A stretch of 24,595 nt of DNA from positions 1-24,595 of IMG/VR virus record IMGVR_UViG_3300019766_000020. One strand, given 5' to 3'. Below the pieces are notes generated by a model. The model did no database searches. It saw only the letters and a list, made by a program, of their open reading frames with translations, and had not been told where the DNA came from. Shown here one piece after another: positions 21,659 to 24,595 of this stretch (positions are counted from its first letter, which is position 1; every line of letters starts with the position of its first letter). The position numbers were made by a program, and so were the translations under genes. Source of the DNA: a virus.

Positions 21659-23010
21659 ACTGTGTAAATCCAAAAATTGTAATTTATCAGATAGGCTTGA
21701 AAGTTGCTATCTGGTAGATTTATTTGAAGGATTTACAAATGGCAATTTTAAATAAAGAAGAATTACGCAAACAGATCAAAGAAGGTAAAGAGATCTCACT
21801 AGATGGAATTCTAGATGAGTTTAAATCTCTTCTACGAGAATCAACCCAAACAGCCAGTGAGGTTGAGATGGATGAGCATTTAGGTTATGAAAAACACCAA
21901 GAGTCAGATAATCCAAACTATCGTAAGGGTACAAATAAAAAAACATTAAAGTCAAAGTATGGCGAAATTGATGTAGCGATACCTCGTGATAGAGATGGTA
22001 GCTTCGAACCACAACTTGTAAAAAAGCGAGAAAGACTTCTTAATGGTAGTGAAGATCTAATTTTATCACTTTATACCAAAGGTATGAGTGTAAGAGATAT
22101 ACAACATCATTTAGATGATCTCTACGGCTATCAGCTTTCAGAACAAACTATTTCAAATATCACTAGTGCAATCATCGAAAAAGCCAAAGAGTGGTACCCC
22201 AAGGGCACTTCCTTTGGGCGCAAACCGTCCACTTGAGCCTATATATCCTATTATCTTTATGGATGCTACTGTACTGAAAATAAGAGTTGATAGAGTTGTT
22301 AAAAATATAGCAGCATATATCATGCTTGGAATTACTCTTGAAGGCAAAAAAGAGATACTTGGCATATGGATAGGTGAAAATGAAACTTCCAAGTATTGGC
22401 TCACACTTCTCAATGAATTAAAGAACCGTGGCGTGGATGATGTGCTTATCTTTGCAATAGATGGTCTAAACGGTTTCAATCAAGCAATAGAAGCCGTATA
22501 TCCAAAAGCTGAGATACAACGTTGCATTGTGCATCAGATTAGAAGCTCTTTACGTTATGTCTCATGGAAAGACAGAAAAGCGGTTGCAGCCGATCTTAAA
22601 ACAGTTTATACAGCCGCTACTGAAGAGGACGCTCAGGCAGCTCTTTTAGAGTTTAGCGATATTTGGGGTAAAAAATATCCCCATATCACTCAATCCTGGA
22701 CAAATCACTGGAATGAGCTTGCTACTTTTTTCAAATATCCAAAACCTGTTCAGACTCTTATCTATACGACGAATCCTATCGAATCACTCAATTCCAGTAT
22801 AAAAAGACGCACAAAGGCAAAAGGCTCATTTCCAACTATCGACTCTGCTTTTAAAGTGCTATATATATCTACTCAGGAGGTTCAGGAAAAATGGAGCCGT
22901 AACGGAATTCGAAATTGGAGTGAGATTTACCCTCAACTTTGTATATTTTTCAGCGAAATTATGGAAAAATATACAAGGTAATTAAATAGGCTAGAGGTGA
23001 TTTACACAGT
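21659..23010 (+). mobile_element. IS256-family insertion sequence
   Basis: Inverted ends ACTGTGTAAATCC (21659-21671) and, read inward from 23010, ACTGTGTAAATCA enclose about 1352 bp with one transposase gene. The transposase is of the IS256/Mutator kind (see its entry). Exact borders are uncertain, because no clean 8-9 bp target duplication is seen at these ends. Confidence 0.8.
21739..22981 (+). pseudogene. IS256-family transposase with palindromic insertion
   Basis: Starts at the ATG at 21739 (MAILNKEELRKQIKEGKEIS). N-terminal half intact: ASEVEMDEHLGYEKHQ, RKGTNKKTLKSKYGEIDVAI, RDIQHHLDDLYG. After AKEW (ends near 22193) a stretch containing CCCAAGGG-CACTT-CCTTTGGG (22198-22218) intervenes, about 25 bases more than expected before NRPLEPIYP, and changes the frame. 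The C-terminal frame is intact to 22981. DDE residues are seen in FMDAT, AIDGLNG and NPIESLNSS. The protein would be inactive unless the frame is restored. Confidence 0.82.
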
Positions 23011-23025
23011 TTATTTTACAGGCTC
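23009..23025 (+). repeat. 17-bp direct repeat flanking the IS (right copy)
   Basis: Second copy of GTTTATTTTACAGGCTC; see the left copy. It continues as the end of a methylase frame that overlaps the 3' end of the integrase gene. Confidence 0.65.
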
Positions 23026-23043
23026 ACAAACCAACAAATAAAT

Positions 23044-24261
23044 CTATTTTCCTAAAACCCCACCCCACCACTCAAGAAGCTCACGTCTCTCATCTAAAAA
23101 GTCACTTCTTAGATAAGCTTGTTTCACTTTACTCCCTACAGTGTGAGCCAGTTGAGTTTCTATAACCTCACTACTAAACCCATGTTCTTTTTGTTTTTCG
23201 TGGCATATAGTGCTGAATGAGCTACGAAAACCATGTGGTGTATGGTTTAGTATTCCCATACGCTTTAGAGCATATCCAAGTGTGTTTTCACTCAACATTC
23301 TACTCTTTGATGTAGTTGAGCAAAACACATGCTTCTCTTTGCCTGTAACAGCTCTCATGTCTTCTAGTATAGCTTCCATCTCTTTAGTGACAGGAAGCCT
23401 AAACTCCTCTTTTGTTTTCATATCTTCTTTTGGGTAGATTATAAGCTTTTTGTTTAGATTTACCTGCTCCCATCTTAACCCTCTTATGTTTATGGTCCTA
23501 AGACCTGTAAGCGTTATAAATAGTAATGCATTTTTAGTTGAGAGGTCGCCCATGTATTCTTTAAACATCTTGTAAATAGTTCTAAGTTCATCTATATCAG
23601 TTATGGCCTTGAAGTGTTCCGCATCTGACTTTATGACAAGTGAGTTTCTGTCTAGTGTCTGCATAACTGCATTCGTTGTAAGATCATTATGAAGAGCCCA
23701 CTTAAAAACCTGATTTAGTAAGTTAAAAACTTTTCTGCTAGTCTCACTTTTGTTTGAGTTCTTGGTAGATGGTGTAGACACGCTTGGGATGTTCTTTATG
23801 AGAGCTATCATATCGGCTTTGGTAATGCTGTCTATATCTATGTTACCTATGACTGGGTAAGCGTAGTATTCTAAACGGCTGCATTGTTGGTTGTAGTAGT
23901 CAAGACTAAGTTCATGAGACTTAAACTCTAAGAACTGCTTTGCAACATCTTTAAAAGAGTGAGCTGTTACTTTTTGAACTTTTACCTCTTTTTTCTTCTT
24001 TGAAGGATTTATACCGTTTTCAATATCTTCTTTTAGATCTTCAAGCTTTTTTCTTGCAGCACTCAAAGACACTACAGGGTACTTACCAAAACTCACAGAA
24101 CTCTCTTTGCCATCAAACCTGTACTTGGCTCTCCATAGTTTGCTACCATTTGACTTTACAAGTAAAAAAAGTCCGTTTCCATCAAACAGCTTGTAGTCTT
24201 TTTCTTCTATCTTTGCTTTTTTTATCTGGTTTTCACTAAGCGGTCTTACTGTCCTTGCCAT
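23044..24261 (-). CDS. int: P4-type tyrosine integrase
   Basis: Starts at the ATG at 24261 (MARTVRPLSENQIKKAK), preceded by AAGGAAAGCTT; a longer upstream frame is not supported. 405 aa, family size. The N-terminal arm-binding domain (DUF4102 type: KLFDGNGLFLLVKSNGSKLW and KYRFDGKESSVSFGKYP) is followed by the core-binding domain and a catalytic domain with Arg in TGLRTINIRGL, HGFRSSFS (His, Arg), LAHTVGSK (His) and Tyr in VKQAYLRS. All are present. It lies next to tRNA-Ser, reads away from it and is separated from it by repeats, the standard layout of tRNA-integrated elements. Confidence 0.92.
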   Translation of the reverse strand: MARTVRPLSENQIKKAKIEEKDYKLFDGNGLFLLVKSNGSKLWRAKYRFDGKESSVSFGKYPVVSLSAARKKLEDLKEDIENGINPSKKKKEVKVQKVTAHSFKDVAKQFLEFKSHELSLDYYNQQCSRLEYYAYPVIGNIDIDSITKADMIALIKNIPSVSTPSTKNSNKSETSRKVFNLLNQVFKWALHNDLTTNAVMQTLDRNSLVIKSDAEHFKAITDIDELRTIYKMFKEYMGDLSTKNALLFITLTGLRTINIRGLRWEQVNLNKKLIIYPKEDMKTKEEFRLPVTKEMEAILEDMRAVTGKEKHVFCSTTSKSRMLSENTLGYALKRMGILNHTPHGFRSSFSTICHEKQKEHGFSSEVIETQLAHTVGSKVKQAYLRSDFLDERRELLEWWGGVLGK

Positions 24262-24278
24262 AAGCTTTCCTTGTAATC

Positions 24279-24332
24279 GTACCCCTAAAAATAAGAGTAT
24301 AAAAAAAGTACCCCTAAAAAATGCCCCTAAAA
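24279..24332. repeat. three arm-type-like repeats
   Basis: GTACCCCTAAAAA at 24279-24291 and 24308-24320, and the shorter TGCCCCTAAAA at 24322-24332. They lie between the integrase start and the tRNA, so they may be arm-type binding sites of the integrase or an operator on its promoter. Confidence 0.5.
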
Positions 24333-24346
24333 GTTTTGGCTTCAAA

Positions 24347-24466
24347 TGGATTGATTTGGAATATCTTGGAAAAAGAATAATGAAAAAAAATGTAAATATA
24401 GCTTAACAGTATAGTGTTTTTGGGATTTGTTGAGTTAGTTTGGATTGATTTGGAATTGTTTGGAAA
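24347..24466. repeat. 26-bp direct repeat near the attachment site
   Basis: TGGATTGATTTGGAAT.. at 24347-24372 recurs at 24441-24466 with three mismatches in 26 bp. The second copy ends 8 bp before the tRNA 3' end. It may be an integration arm or the trace of an earlier integration at the same tRNA. Confidence 0.55.
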
Positions 24467-24473
24467 TCTTCAG

Positions 24474-24564
24474 TGGTGGACAGAGAGGGATTCGAACCCT
24501 CGGAACAGTTACCCATTCGCATCCTTAGCAGGGATGTGGTTTCAGCCAGCTCACCCATCTATCC
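24474..24564 (-). tRNA. tRNA-Ser(GCU)
   Basis: Read on the minus strand from 24564: acceptor GGATAGA pairs with TCTGTCC near 24478-24484 (one T-G wobble), anticodon loop CTGCTAA (anticodon GCT) closed by CATCC/GGATG, a long variable arm, and a T stem-loop GAGGG-TTCGAAT-CCCTC. CCA is encoded (24474-24476). The base before CCA (discriminator) is A, whereas tRNA-Ser usually has G; integration may have replaced the end. This gene is probably the att target. Confidence 0.9.
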
Positions 24565-24595
24565 GTTGAAGATTGAAAGTATATTCAATACTAGA

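Noticed and set aside
22198-22210. AAGGGCACTT in the transposase insertion as a fourth copy of the 10.8-kb operator
   Set aside because: Only the short core agrees, flanks and symmetry differ, and it lies in an unrelated mobile element; likely chance.

Overview
The window is an AT-rich stretch of prophage DNA. Protein style, codon use and the neighbouring tRNA suggest a Campylobacterota host of the Sulfurimonas/Arcobacter kind. That host call is an impression from the translated sequence; no database search was possible. The right end carries a tRNA-Ser(GCU) gene (about 24474-24564, minus strand) with a P4-type tyrosine integrase beside it. This is the usual layout of an element integrated into a tRNA gene. 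The far end of the element lies beyond position 1, because the first gene is cut by the window edge.

Left part (1-10.8 kb, all minus strand, read right to left): a compact phage operon. It runs from a CII/CP76-like regulator through a DnaB-like helicase, a lambda-O-like replication protein with iteron-like repeats inside its gene, a tyrosine integrase in an unusual mid-operon place, a tail-completion-like protein, a gap that may be the packaging site, small terminase, GpA-type large terminase, a 72-aa unknown, gpW, portal, and a prohead protease fused in frame to the major capsid protein. The order terS-terL-W-portal-protease/capsid is lambda-like.

Control region (10.8-12.2 kb): tiny genes on both strands, tightly interleaved. 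A 27-28 bp element occurs three times, and two copies sit on strong promoters. In those two an inverted GTGCCCTTT / AAAGGGCAC pair brackets the -10 box. Convergent genes share stop-codon bases.

Cargo-like region (12.2-16.6 kb, very AT-rich): an unknown helical protein; a two-gene operon of a soluble, possibly PLD-like protein and a four-helix membrane protein; and an opposite-facing set of an XRE regulator, an exported thermonuclease and a two-helix membrane protein. The XRE protein and the membrane protein share a short NQG..QNIN motif. These are the best candidates for an undescribed conflict or lysogen-conversion system. A second Cro-like gene diverges from the XRE gene.

Decaying early region (16.6-23 kb, plus strand): DUF2303/YfdQ-like protein, several tiny phage genes, SSB, an AlpA-like regulator and a Dam-type methylase, followed by an IS256-family element. 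Many of these are broken: a nonsense codon in the DUF2303 gene, single-base frameshifts in a small gene, SSB and Dam, a missing middle in Dam, and a palindromic insertion in the transposase. Two adjacent long inverted-repeat elements (18373-18658) look like structured RNAs or cis-acting sites. Two integrases plus two independent regulator/promoter regions suggest a mosaic or tandem pair of prophages, the right one in decay.
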